DNA from: Hymenobacter algoricola
GTDB taxonomy: Bacteria; Bacteroidota; Bacteroidia; Cytophagales; Hymenobacteraceae
Direction: 5' to 3'
Length of the DNA stretch: 64,000 bases
Assembly (NCBI RefSeq): GCF_039539525.1
Contig: NZ_BAABDH010000036.1
Coordinates: 1 to 64,000 of the forward strand
Part shown: in pieces, positions 19,114 through 27,189 of the stretch
Layout of the letters: the number at the start of each line of letters is the position of its first letter
Position numbering within the stretch: the first letter of the stretch is position 1
Translations under genes and position numbers: made by a program
The notes under the pieces: generated by a model
What the model saw: the letters and a program-made list of their open reading frames with translations, nothing else
Databases searched by the model: none
Told to the model about the DNA's origin: nothing

Positions 19114-19206
19114 ACGTCATTCCGAGTGAAGTCGAGGAATCTCGCGTGCTGACGCTGAAGCAGTAACTCAAACGACGCCACGCGAGATGCTTCGGCAAGC
19201 GGACGC
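19114..19206. repeat. REP-like inverted repeat next to the RAYT gene
   Basis: Two diverged arms in inverted orientation: ACGTCATTCCGAGTGAAGTC onward (19114-19148) and CCACGCGAGATGCTTCGGCA onward (19179-19206). Both match the family seen perfectly at 21306-21400 (GTCATGCTGAGCGAAGTCGA and its complement), with several substitutions here. Palindromic arms around a short spacer are typical of paired REPs. Confidence 0.65.
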
Positions 19207-19250
19207 CAGATGGAGTATGGCCGTTCGTTTTTTCTATTCGCTAGCCTTTT

Positions 19251-20231
19251 ATGATGCGTTTTCTCCTTCTACTTCCGGTGCTGCTAGCCATAACGACCTC
19301 GGCGGCCTGCGCGCAGTCGGTGCCCGACAGCCTCACCAGCCCCGACCGGCTCATCCAGTACACCTTCGCCAACGACGCCTTCTTCCGCACCGACTACTAC
19401 TTCACCCAGGGCATGACGCTGAACGTGGTGCTGCCGGTTTTGCGCCGGTCGCCCGTCAACAGGATCCTGCTGCCCGGTCCGGCCGGGGCCGTAAAGCACC
19501 ACGGCGTCAAGCTGTATTACGACGGGTTCACGCCCCTGCGCATTCAGGACGACACCATCCGCCGCGGCGACCGGCCCTACGCCTCCTACATCTACGCCAC
19601 GCTCTACCGGGTGGCCACCAATGAGGAAAAGCACCAGCGCCTCACCTCCGGCCTCAACCTCGGCTTCATCGGCCCGGCCGCCGGGGCCAAGGGCTTCCAG
19701 ACCGCCGTGCACCGCCTGCTCGACGCCCCCACGCCCCGGGGCTGGGACTTCCAGATCCGCCACGACCTGGTGCTGGGCTATACTGTGGGCTACGAAAAGC
19801 AGCTGCTGGCCGCTGGCCGGGCCGCCGAGCTGATTGGCAGTGGTCAGGCCTCTTTGGGTACTTTGAATACGTTTGGCGCGGCCGGGCTATTGCTGCGAGT
19901 GGGCCAGATGAATCCATATTTCAGCAACCTGGGCGTGGCCGTCGGACCGCGCCGGAATCTGGGGCAGAAAGTGCAGCTCTATGCCACGGGACAGGTCGAA
20001 GGCCGGCTGGTGGGCTATAACGCCGCTATGCAGGGCGGCTTATTCAATCGTTCGAGCCCGTACACGCTGCCGGCCCGCCAGATTTCGCGCACCGTAGGCC
20101 AGGCTACCACCAGTCTGGTGGCCGCCTATGGCAGCGTGAGCTTCCGCACCTCCGCCACCTGGATTACACCGGAGCTCGAAGGCGGCCGCCACCACGCCTG
20201 GGTGCAGTTCGGGCTGGGGGTGGCGTGGTAA
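19251..20231 (+). CDS. LpxR-like lipid A 3'-O-deacylase family protein (DUF2219)
   Basis: A 326-residue outer-membrane beta-barrel candidate with a signal peptide of about 21 residues (ending ACAQ). Family hallmarks are present: YTFANDAFFRTDYYFTQG (N41, D42), DRPYASYIYATLY, and GPAAGAKGFQTAVHRLL with H154, followed by GWDFQIRHD. In LpxR the Asn-Asp pair and the His belong to the calcium-dependent active site, so the catalytic residues seem kept, while the usual Glu after the His appears as Asp. It may remove an acyl chain from lipid A at the outer surface. It is monocistronic and ends at a strong inverted repeat. Confidence 0.78.
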   Translation: MMRFLLLLPVLLAITTSAACAQSVPDSLTSPDRLIQYTFANDAFFRTDYYFTQGMTLNVVLPVLRRSPVNRILLPGPAGAVKHHGVKLYYDGFTPLRIQDDTIRRGDRPYASYIYATLYRVATNEEKHQRLTSGLNLGFIGPAAGAKGFQTAVHRLLDAPTPRGWDFQIRHDLVLGYTVGYEKQLLAAGRAAELIGSGQASLGTLNTFGAAGLLLRVGQMNPYFSNLGVAVGPRRNLGQKVQLYATGQVEGRLVGYNAAMQGGLFNRSSPYTLPARQISRTVGQATTSLVAAYGSVSFRTSATWITPELEGGRHHAWVQFGLGVAW

Positions 20232-20314
20232 CGTGAAGTTTCACTTCGCGAGGCGGCCGCGCCATCAGAACGATAGTCGCCCTAACGCCTCGCGAAGTGA
20301 AACTTCGCGTTACC
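20227..20314. repeat. long inverted repeat between convergent genes
   Basis: Arms of 28 bases at 20227-20254 and 20287-20314 match with one mismatch, each containing the inner dyad GAAGTTTCACTTCGCGA. The left arm overlaps the stop of the LpxR-like gene and the right arm ends 5 bases before the stop of the DMT gene. It may act as a bidirectional terminator, or be another REP-type element. Confidence 0.6.
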
Positions 20315-20318
20315 ATCT

Positions 20319-21278
20319 TTACTTCGCCCGGTGAATGATAGCTACGCTGACCAGGATAATCAGCATGCCCAGCAGGTGCCACAGGTTGAAGGCCTCGCCG
20401 TCGAGCACCCCCCAGGCCAGGGCCATGATGGGCACGAGGTAGGTGTTGGAAGCCGCGAACAGCGCCGTCGACTGCTGGATGAGCTTGTTGAACAGCACCA
20501 TGGCTACGGCCGTGCTCATGGTGGCCAGCAGGGCAATGTAGCCAAAGGCTTTCCAGGCCCCCGGCACCGTGGCCAGCTTGTGCAGAAACTCGGTGCCCAG
20601 CAGCAGATACGCCAGGGCCGGGCCGCCGATAAACAGCAGCAGCAGCCCCGTGACGGCCAGGGGCGGAATGCCGTGCAAGTGGTTTTTAATCACGTTCACG
20701 CTGATGCCGTAGCCCACCGTGGCCAGCACGATATACAGGCCGTACCAGGCGTTGCCTTCCCCGCTGGGCGTGGCCGCGCCCCCGCTGCCGCCGAGCAGCA
20801 TCAGCACCACTGTGCCCACCAGCCCCAGCGCGATGCCCACTACCCGCAGCGGGGTGAGCTTTTGCCCGAAGAACAAGGCGCCCACCACCAGCGTAAACAC
20901 GGCCGTCAGGGCGTTGAGCACCCCGGCCAGGCCCGAGGCCAGCTTGGTTTCGGCGTAGGCAAACAGGAACGCCGGCAGCAGCGTGCCCACCACACCGGCC
21001 AATACCAGCCACTTGATGCGGGGCCGCTCCAGCCGGGGCAGGTGGCGCAGGGCAAAAGGCAGCAGAATCAGCGCGGCCACCGTGACGCGGGCCGCGCCCA
21101 GCTCCATGGCCGAAAACACCACCAGCCCTTTCTTCATCAGAATGAACGAGGTGCCCCAGATGGTGGCCAGCGTGATAAGCAGCACCCAGGCCGAGGCTGG
21201 CGTGCGGTGGGGCGGGGCCAAGGCTACCGGAGTAGCCGTCGGGGCGGTGGCAATGGCCGGCGCGGTAGGAGTGGGCAT
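20319..21278 (-). CDS. EamA/DMT superfamily transporter
   Basis: A 319-residue inner-membrane protein with about 10 membrane helices in two EamA halves. The first half opens with LATIWGTSFILMKKGL, a standard EamA start, and the second contains GYGISVNVIKNHL. A Pro/Thr/Ala-rich stretch of 25 residues precedes the first helix. Such carriers export amino acids or other metabolites; the substrate is not readable. It is flanked on both sides by inverted repeats (20227-20314 and 21306-21400). Confidence 0.85.
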   Translation of the reverse strand: MPTPTAPAIATAPTATPVALAPPHRTPASAWVLLITLATIWGTSFILMKKGLVVFSAMELGAARVTVAALILLPFALRHLPRLERPRIKWLVLAGVVGTLLPAFLFAYAETKLASGLAGVLNALTAVFTLVVGALFFGQKLTPLRVVGIALGLVGTVVLMLLGGSGGAATPSGEGNAWYGLYIVLATVGYGISVNVIKNHLHGIPPLAVTGLLLLFIGGPALAYLLLGTEFLHKLATVPGAWKAFGYIALLATMSTAVAMVLFNKLIQQSTALFAASNTYLVPIMALAWGVLDGEAFNLWHLLGMLIILVSVAIIHRAK

Positions 21279-21305
21279 TGGGGTGGGAGCAACTAAGAAA
21301 AGAAC

Positions 21306-21400
21306 GTCATGCTGAGCGAAGTCGAAGCATCTCGCGTGGCGTCGTTAGACTACTAATCGGACGTCAGCACGCGAGATGCTTCGACTTCGCTCAGCATGAC
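21306..21400. repeat. perfect 33-bp inverted REP pair (BIME-like)
   Basis: GTCATGCTGAGCGAAGTCGA onward at 21306-21338 recurs as an exact reverse complement at 21368-21400, separated by 29 bases. It lies between two minus-strand genes. Related arms flank the RAYT gene (19114-19206) and the spacer at 37177-37275. Perfect identity of the arms suggests recent placement. Confidence 0.8.
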
Positions 21401-21427
21401 AGTCGCGAGAAAAAAAATTAGGAGAAA

Positions 21428-22417
21428 CTACCCTGCCAGCACCGGCTCGGCCGCCGTAATTTCCTCCAGAATGGCCTGCACCTCGTCTATCGAGCCGGTT
21501 TCGACCAGGCGCATGCGCCACTGCTTGGCGCCTTCCAGCCCGCGGAAGTAGTGGGCGTAGTGACGGCGCATCTCGAAGATGCCGGCCCGCTCGCCCTTCC
21601 ACTCGATGCTTTTCTCGAAGTGCATCCGGCACATGGCCACGCGCTCCTCCACCGTGGGCGGGGCCAGCAGCTCGCCGGTAGCCACGAAGTGCTTGATTTC
21701 GCGGAAAATCCAGGGGTAGCCGATGCTGGCGCGGCCCACCATGATGCCATCGACGCCATAGCGGTTCTTGTACTCCAGCGCCTTCTGGGGCGAGTCGATA
21801 TCGCCGTTGCCGAAAATCGGGATTTTGATGCGCGGGTTTTCCTTGATTTTGGCCATCAGGCGCCAGTCGGCGTCGCCCTTGTACATCTGCACCCGGGTGC
21901 GGCCGTGAATGGTCAGCGCCTCAATGCCCACGTCCTGCAGCCGCTCGGCCACTTCCTCCACGTTCAGGGTGTTTTCGTCCCAGCCCAGGCGGGTTTTTAC
22001 CGTCACCGGCAGGTGGGTGTTCTGCACCACGGCGCGGGTCATTTCCACCATCTTCGGAATGTCGCGCAGCAGGGCGGCCCCGGCGCCCCGGCAGGCCACC
22101 TGCTTCACGGGGCAGCCGTAGTTGATGTCAATCAGGTCGGGGCCGGCCAGGGTGCTGATGCGGGCGCACTCGCCCATCGTCTCCACGTCGGAGCCGAAGA
22201 GCTGGATGCCGATGGGCCGCTCGTAGTCGAACACGTCGAGCTTCTTGCGGCTTTTGGCCGCGTCGCGGATCAGGCCTTCCGAGGAAATAAACTCGGTGTA
22301 CATCAAATCGGCGCCGTTGGCCTTGCACACGGCCCGGAACGGCGGGTCCGACACGTCCTCCATGGGCGCCAGCAACAACGGGAAATCGGGCAGAACTATG
22401 TCGCGGATGTGTACCAC
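21428..22417 (-). CDS. dusB: tRNA-dihydrouridine synthase DusB
   Basis: A 329-residue FMN enzyme that reduces uridine to dihydrouridine in the D-loop of tRNA with NADPH. Visible hallmarks are LAPMEDVSDPPFRAVCKANG at the N-terminus, INYGCPVKQVACRGAGAALL with the catalytic Cys, TVKTRLGWDE, and TIHGRTRVQMYKGDADW, with the FMN-phosphate site IFGNGDIDSP and VDGIMVGRASIG. Length is normal. The start is GTG at 22417; no in-frame ATG precedes the conserved region. It is divergent from the CPBP protease, with a repeat element in between. Confidence 0.93.
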   Translation of the reverse strand: MVHIRDIVLPDFPLLLAPMEDVSDPPFRAVCKANGADLMYTEFISSEGLIRDAAKSRKKLDVFDYERPIGIQLFGSDVETMGECARISTLAGPDLIDINYGCPVKQVACRGAGAALLRDIPKMVEMTRAVVQNTHLPVTVKTRLGWDENTLNVEEVAERLQDVGIEALTIHGRTRVQMYKGDADWRLMAKIKENPRIKIPIFGNGDIDSPQKALEYKNRYGVDGIMVGRASIGYPWIFREIKHFVATGELLAPPTVEERVAMCRMHFEKSIEWKGERAGIFEMRRHYAHYFRGLEGAKQWRMRLVETGSIDEVQAILEEITAAEPVLAG

Positions 22418-22456
22418 AGGGCAGGCTATTACAGGAATTTGCGCAAATTTACGTCT

Positions 22457-22652
22457 TTTAGGGTCTTGGGAGCTTAGGGTCCTGGTAACTTGGATTTTGT
22501 TCGGCCTTCATTTGGGAAGGCGTACCGTCCGCTTTGCCGTATTCACCTTCCGCCCGCATTTGCTCAAGCCGTCCCAGGCCCCGGAAGGCCTGAGAACCGG
22601 TAAAGGCAAAAACCAAGACCCTAAGTTCCCAAGTCCCCAAGCCCCCCAACCC
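22457..22652. repeat. MITE-like element with inverted CAAGACCCTAAG ends
   Basis: The left end (22457-22492) reads TTAGGGTCTTGGGAGCTTAG. The right end (22612-22652) carries the complement-type motif ACCAAGACCCTAAGTTCCCA. The 196-base unit fills the whole spacer and its right end abuts the ATG of the CPBP gene. The same motif recurs at 32534-32550 and 37285-37313. Confidence 0.6.
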
Positions 22653-23714
22653 ATGAAAGGTTTCGTGTCCAGCCGCTTGCACCCCGTGGTAAACCTGCTT
22701 TTGCTGGTGGTGCTCATGTTTGCGGCCTTCTGCGTGGCGGGCTTCCTGATCGGGGTAATCGGCTACCTAGTGTACGATGTGAAGCTGGCCGGCCTGGGCA
22801 ACGTGACCCGCGACCCGGCAGCCCACCCCAACGGCTGGGCCGTTTCGATGTTGTCGCAGGGCCTGCTGCTGTTCGTGGGCTTTGCCGGGGCCGCGCTGGC
22901 GCTGGTTTCGCTGATGGGCTACCGCTGGGCCGACTACTTCACGCCCCGCCGGCCGGTGTCATGGGTGTGGCTGGCGGCCGCGGCCCTGCTCGTGCTGGGC
23001 AGCATTCCGTTTATGTCGGGACTGGTGGAGTGGAACGCCAAGGCGCACTTTCCGGCCGCCCTGCACGGGCTGGAAGTGCAGGCCCGCGAGCTGGAAGACC
23101 GCGCCCAGGTGCTCACCAAGTTCCTGACCCACTTCAACTCCACCACCCGCTTTCTGGTGGGCCTGCTGGTTATTGCCGTGGTGCCGGCCATCAGCGAGGA
23201 GCTGGTGTTCCGGGGCGTGATTCAGCGCAACCTGGTGCAGTGGTTCGGCTCCCGCCACGCGGGCGTGTGGCTGGCGGCGGCCATCTTCAGCGCCATTCAC
23301 TTCCAGTTCTTTGGCTTCGTGCCCCGCTTCGTGCTGGGGCTGATCCTGGGCTACTTATATGAGTGGAGCGGCAACATTCTGGTGCCCATGGTGGCCCACT
23401 TCACCCAGAACGCCTTCCAGCTGCTGCTGCTCTACGTGCAGCAGCGCGACTGGACCTCGTCTACCTTCGACCCCGACTCGACCGAGAGCCTGCCCTGGCC
23501 CTGGATGCTGGCCTCGCTGCTGCTCACCGGCTACCTGCTCTACTGGCTGCACCAGCGCTGGCAGCAGGAGCTGGTGGCCCCGCCCACCGAGATGCACGTC
23601 ATCAGCAGCCGGGGCGTGGCCGTGGCTGCGGCCGATGCCGAGCCCGCCGCGCGCCGCACCCTGGGCGGGGCCGGCGTAGTGGTCGAGGCCGCGCCCGACG
23701 CCCCCCGGAATTAG
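22653..23714 (+). CDS. CPBP family intramembrane glutamic endopeptidase
   Basis: A 353-residue membrane protein starting MKGFVSSRLHPVVNLL; codons upstream are open but belong to a repeat, so the first Met after it was chosen. About eight hydrophobic helices are seen. The Abi/CPBP motif 1 is SEELVFRGVIQRNL near residue 182, with paired Glu and Arg, motif 2 is FSAIHFQFFGFVPRFVLG, and motif 3 is NILVPMVAHFTQNAF. These give the Glu and His residues expected for proteolysis inside the membrane. The substrate is unknown. The stop precedes the cdsA frame by one base, so the two probably form an operon. Confidence 0.88.
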   Translation: MKGFVSSRLHPVVNLLLLVVLMFAAFCVAGFLIGVIGYLVYDVKLAGLGNVTRDPAAHPNGWAVSMLSQGLLLFVGFAGAALALVSLMGYRWADYFTPRRPVSWVWLAAAALLVLGSIPFMSGLVEWNAKAHFPAALHGLEVQARELEDRAQVLTKFLTHFNSTTRFLVGLLVIAVVPAISEELVFRGVIQRNLVQWFGSRHAGVWLAAAIFSAIHFQFFGFVPRFVLGLILGYLYEWSGNILVPMVAHFTQNAFQLLLLYVQQRDWTSSTFDPDSTESLPWPWMLASLLLTGYLLYWLHQRWQQELVAPPTEMHVISSRGVAVAAADAEPAARRTLGGAGVVVEAAPDAPRN

Positions 23715-23715
23715 T

Positions 23716-24720
23716 TTGTCCTCTCCCCTGAATCCCGCTTCCTTGCCAGCACCTTCTACCCCCGCCGAAACTCCGCCCGACCAGTCCGCCGAGGGCAAAA
23801 AGCCCATGTCCAACCTGGCGCAGCGCGTCATCTTCGGCGTTATCGGGGCCGTGCTGCTGCTGGGCAGCGTGTGGTACAGCGCCTGGACGTTTGCCCTGTT
23901 CTTCGCCTTCGTGCAGGCCCAGATGCTGCGGGAATTTTACCGGATGATGCAAAAGGCGGGGTATAAGCCGGCGGCCTTGCTGGGGGTATGTCTGAGCCTG
24001 GTGTTGTTTGCCGGTATCTTTTTCCTGAACGATAAGGCCCATTATCACATACCTCTGCTACCGGATTCTGCCAGCGACCCTTCCGCGCTGGATCACGAAG
24101 CTGGCCTGAACGTGGTTCAGGCGGCCAAGCATGCGGTGACAATTCTGGGACTGTTGCTGCCGGTGATTCTGATTCTGCGGGAAATGTACTCCTGGCCCCG
24201 GCAGAACAAGGATCTGACCCCGTTTGCCAACGTGGGCGTGGCCCTGCTGGGGCTGCTCTACGTGAGCCTGCCCATGAGCCTGCTGAACGTAGTAGCCTTC
24301 AACGGCAACGGCGCCTACGACTACCGCCGCATCTTCGCCCTGCTGTTTCTGGTCTGGTGCTCCGACATCGGGGCCTACGCGGCGGGCAAAACCTTCGGCC
24401 GGCATAAGCTGGCGCCCAAAATCTCACCCGGCAAAACCTGGGAGGGCGCCGTTGGGGGCTTCCTGCTCACGCTGGCCATGGGCTGGGCGCTGGGCTTCTT
24501 CCTGCTGCCCGAGCTGTCGCTCACCTACCGCCTCGTGGCCGCCGGCATTGTGGCCGTCTTCGGCCCGCTCGGCGACCTGGCCGAGTCCATGCTCAAGCGC
24601 AGCGTGGGCGTGAAGGACTCGGGCCGCATCATGCCCGGCCACGGCGGCCTGCTCGACCGGTTCGACGCCTTCCTGTTCATTCTGCCCGTGCTGGCCCTGG
24701 CCCAGCTGCTGTGGGGGTAA
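23716..24720 (+). CDS. cdsA: phosphatidate cytidylyltransferase CdsA
   Basis: Makes CDP-diacylglycerol from phosphatidate and CTP, the branch point of phospholipid synthesis, in the inner membrane. The C-terminal signature is intact: WCSDIGAYAAGKTFGRHKL, SPGKTWEGAVGG, then ESMLKRSVGVKDSG and GHGGLLDRFDAFLF. About eight membrane helices are seen. A TTG start at 23716, one base after the CPBP stop, gives 334 residues with a Pro-rich leader; the ATG at 23806 (MSNLAQRVIFG) gives 304 residues and is an equally good choice. Together with psd nearby it points to phospholipid metabolism. Confidence 0.9.
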   Translation: MSSPLNPASLPAPSTPAETPPDQSAEGKKPMSNLAQRVIFGVIGAVLLLGSVWYSAWTFALFFAFVQAQMLREFYRMMQKAGYKPAALLGVCLSLVLFAGIFFLNDKAHYHIPLLPDSASDPSALDHEAGLNVVQAAKHAVTILGLLLPVILILREMYSWPRQNKDLTPFANVGVALLGLLYVSLPMSLLNVVAFNGNGAYDYRRIFALLFLVWCSDIGAYAAGKTFGRHKLAPKISPGKTWEGAVGGFLLTLAMGWALGFFLLPELSLTYRLVAAGIVAVFGPLGDLAESMLKRSVGVKDSGRIMPGHGGLLDRFDAFLFILPVLALAQLLWG

Positions 24721-24737
24721 AGCAGGAACTTCAAATT

Positions 24738-24755
24738 AGCACGTCATGACGTGCT
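24738..24755 (+). terminator. palindromic terminator after cdsA
   Basis: AGCACGTCATGACGTGCT is a perfect 18-base palindrome followed by TTTAG. It lies 18 bases after the cdsA stop. The stem is short and the T tract weak, so termination is probable but not certain. Confidence 0.45.
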
Positions 24756-24816
24756 TTTAGTGGGGGCGAACTTTTCATGCCCAGGCCCTGCTTTCCTGCG
24801 TATGCCATATTCCTGC

Positions 24817-24824
24817 TACCTTTG
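24817..24824 (+). promoter_or_regulatory. -7 box candidate for glutamate dehydrogenase
   Basis: TACCTTTG matches the Bacteroidota consensus TAnnTTTG exactly, 86 bases before the ATG of the dehydrogenase. No clear -33 TTTG is seen at the expected distance. Confidence 0.38.
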
Positions 24825-24909
24825 ACCCCATAATTCCGGCGCCGGTTCCGGCTTCCCACCGCTAAGCTGCCGCCGTTTTCCCACCCATTCCAACCTTATC
24901 TACTTCCGT

Positions 24910-26199
24910 ATGGCTGCCACCACGGTGTACAAAGAACCGGCTCCCCGCGTCGATGCCGAAAATCCCCTCGAGTCCATGATGTCGCGCTTCAACGTGGCCA
25001 CGGAAATCCTGGGCCTCGATGACGAAACCTACAACGTGCTCAAAGCGCCCGACAAGCAGGTTATCGTGCACATTCCCGTCACGATGGACAACGGCAAGGT
25101 GCGCGTGTTCGAAGGCTACCGCGTGATTCACAACACGATTCTGGGCCCGTCGAAAGGTGGTATTCGCTACGACAAGAACGTGCACCTCGACGAGGTGAAG
25201 GCCCTGGCGGCCTGGATGACCTGGAAGTGCGCCGTGGTTGACATTCCCTACGGTGGCGCCAAAGGCGGTATCATCTGCGACCCAACGACGATGAGCGCCG
25301 GCGAGATTGAGCGCCTGACCCGCGGCTACACGCTGGCCCTGAAAGACGTTTTTGGTCCCGATAAAGACATTCCGGCCCCCGACATGGGCACCGGCCCCCG
25401 CGAAATGGCCTGGCTGATGGATGAGTTCAGCAAGACGGTAGGCGCCACCTCGCCGGCCGTGGTTACGGGCAAGCCCCTGGTAATGGGGGGCTCTCTGGGC
25501 CGCACCGAGGCTACCGGCCGCGGCGTGATGGTGTCGGCGCTGGCCGCTATGAAAAAGCTGGGTATGGACCCCAGGAAGGCTACGGCCGCCGTGCAGGGCT
25601 TCGGCAACGTGGGCTCCTGGGCCGCCAAGCTGCTCTGCGAGCAGGGCGTGACCATCAAGGCCATCAGCGACGTGAGCGGGGCCTACTGGAACGAGAAGGG
25701 CATCAACATCGACGAGGCCATTGCCTACAAGAACGAGCACAAAGGCCGTCTCGACGGCTACCAGGGCGCGGTGCTGATGGACAATGCCGACGACCTGCTG
25801 CTGACCGACGTGGACGTGCTGGTGCCGGCGGCCGTAGAAGACGTTATTACCGAGCACAACGCCCATAACATCAAGGCCAAGCTGATTGTGGAAGGCGCCA
25901 ACGGCCCGACCTCGGCTTCCGCCGACCCGATCATCAACGAGAAGGGCATCATGGTGGTGCCCGACATTCTGGCCAACTCGGGCGGCGTGACGGTTTCGTA
26001 CTTTGAATGGGTACAAAACCGCCAGGGCTTCAAATGGACTGAGGAAATGGTGACCGAGCGCGCCGACCGGATCATGTCCGATGCTTTCGAGAAAGTATAC
26101 GCCACGAGCCAGAAATACAAGATTCCGATGCGCATCGCCGCCTACGTGGTAGCCATCGATAAGGTAGCGCAGACCTACAAATTCCGCGGCGGCTTCTAA
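24910..26199 (+). CDS. gdhA: Glu/Leu/Phe/Val dehydrogenase, glutamate dehydrogenase type
   Basis: A 429-residue cytoplasmic enzyme that interconverts glutamate and 2-oxoglutarate plus ammonia. The substrate domain has GPSKGGIRYDKNVHLDEVKA and PYGGAKGGI near residue 114 with the catalytic Lys, then GTGPREMAWLMDE. The Rossmann half has VQGFGNVGSWAAKLL and ends with ANSGGVTVSYFEWVQN and the C-terminal helix. Length and features match the hexameric NAD(H)-type small subunit form (RocG/GudB-like) rather than the long forms; cofactor choice is not certain. It has its own promoter box and a terminator at 26247, so it is monocistronic. Confidence 0.93.
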   Translation: MAATTVYKEPAPRVDAENPLESMMSRFNVATEILGLDDETYNVLKAPDKQVIVHIPVTMDNGKVRVFEGYRVIHNTILGPSKGGIRYDKNVHLDEVKALAAWMTWKCAVVDIPYGGAKGGIICDPTTMSAGEIERLTRGYTLALKDVFGPDKDIPAPDMGTGPREMAWLMDEFSKTVGATSPAVVTGKPLVMGGSLGRTEATGRGVMVSALAAMKKLGMDPRKATAAVQGFGNVGSWAAKLLCEQGVTIKAISDVSGAYWNEKGINIDEAIAYKNEHKGRLDGYQGAVLMDNADDLLLTDVDVLVPAAVEDVITEHNAHNIKAKLIVEGANGPTSASADPIINEKGIMVVPDILANSGGVTVSYFEWVQNRQGFKWTEEMVTERADRIMSDAFEKVYATSQKYKIPMRIAAYVVAIDKVAQTYKFRGGF

Positions 26200-26246
26200 G
26201 GCTGCCCTGCTGCTGAGCGGTTTGACTCGGCCGTAGGCCGAACTTC

Positions 26247-26279
26247 CGGCCCACTCGACCCGTTAGGTTGAGTGGGCCG
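26247..26279 (+). terminator. hairpin terminator after glutamate dehydrogenase
   Basis: CGGCCCACTCGACC (26247-26260) pairs with GGTTGAGTGGGCCG (26266-26279) with one G-U pair and a 5-base loop, followed by TTTGG. It lies 48 bases past the dehydrogenase stop. Confidence 0.6.
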
Positions 26280-26406
26280 TTTGGTAGCTGGCCGGCTCTA
26301 TCGCTGAGCTTTACGCTTCCTGTCGTTACTTTGCCTGCGCATTCGCCCCGCTTACCCTTACCACAGCCACTCGCCGCACGGCTTCTCCTGCGGTTGCCGC
26401 CACTCC

Positions 26407-27087
26407 ATGAAGATTCACAAAGAAGGCCGACGCATCCTCTTTTTTACCCTGCTGGCCCTGCTGGCGGTCAACCTGCTGCTGTTTCAGCTGAACCGGCCCG
26501 CCGTCACGTTCAACCGCATTTTCGCGGGGGCCTCGGTCGTGGCCTTCCTGATTCTGCTGCAGTTTTTCCGCAGCCCGGCCCGCCGCCTGTTCACCCACGA
26601 AGACCTGATCATTGCCCCCGCCGATGGCAAGGTGGTGGTCATTGAGGACGTGCACGAGCCCGAGTACTTCGACGACGTGCGCAAGCAGATCAGCATTTTC
26701 ATGTCGCCCATCAACGTGCACATCACCCGCAACCCGATTTCGGGCATTGTGCGCTACTTCAAGTATCATCCCGGCAACTACCTGGTGGCCTGGCACCCGA
26801 AGAGCAGCACCAAAAACGAGCGGACCACGGTCGTGGTCGAGTCGGAGGTGGGGCCGTTCGTGCTGTTCCGGCAGATTGCCGGCGCCATGGCCCGCCGCAT
26901 CGTGTGGTACGTGAACGAGGGCGACGAAGTAAGCCAGGGCGAAGAGTTCGGCTTCATCAAGTTCGGCTCCCGCGTCGATATCTTCGTGCCCATCGATACG
27001 GAAGTGAAAGTACAGATCGGCGAAAAAGTCAAAGGTGGCCAGACCATCATTGCCCAGCTGAAAACCACGCCGCCGTCCCTGTTCTAA
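26407..27087 (+). CDS. psd: phosphatidylserine decarboxylase, short (archaeal-like) type
   Basis: A 226-residue membrane-associated pyruvoyl enzyme that makes phosphatidylethanolamine from phosphatidylserine. Two N-terminal hydrophobic segments (about 10-60) are followed by APADGKVVVIEDV, FMSPINVHITRNPISG and a C-terminal FGSRVDIFVP near 186; the Ser in GSR is the expected self-cleavage site that becomes the pyruvoyl group. The short length fits the Psd type common in Bacteroidota. TTACTTTG at 26323 is a near match to a -7 box. It ends at a strong shared terminator. Confidence 0.92.
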   Translation: MKIHKEGRRILFFTLLALLAVNLLLFQLNRPAVTFNRIFAGASVVAFLILLQFFRSPARRLFTHEDLIIAPADGKVVVIEDVHEPEYFDDVRKQISIFMSPINVHITRNPISGIVRYFKYHPGNYLVAWHPKSSTKNERTTVVVESEVGPFVLFRQIAGAMARRIVWYVNEGDEVSQGEEFGFIKFGSRVDIFVPIDTEVKVQIGEKVKGGQTIIAQLKTTPPSLF

Positions 27088-27128
27088 GCCCCGGCCGCTT
27101 CGAACCCGGCTAAGCCAGTACTCCTTTT

Positions 27129-27167
27129 ACCACAACGGCCGCTCCTACCAGGAGCGGCCGTTGTGGT
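27129..27167. terminator. strong bidirectional terminator between psd and the ATP-grasp gene
   Basis: A perfect 17-bp stem: ACCACAACGGCCGCTCC (27129-27145) and its complement (27151-27167), with loop TACCA. It lies between the convergent psd and ATP-grasp genes and ends before both stops are read through. Flanking T runs are short on both sides. Confidence 0.7.
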
Positions 27168-27189
27168 TGGTGCGGTTGGCTGACCCAGG

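Noticed and set aside
18464..19206. Complete IS200/IS605 insertion sequence
   Set aside because: The HUH gene has RAYT-type features and REP-like neighbour, no accessory TnpB and no clear left end or target TTAC-type site.
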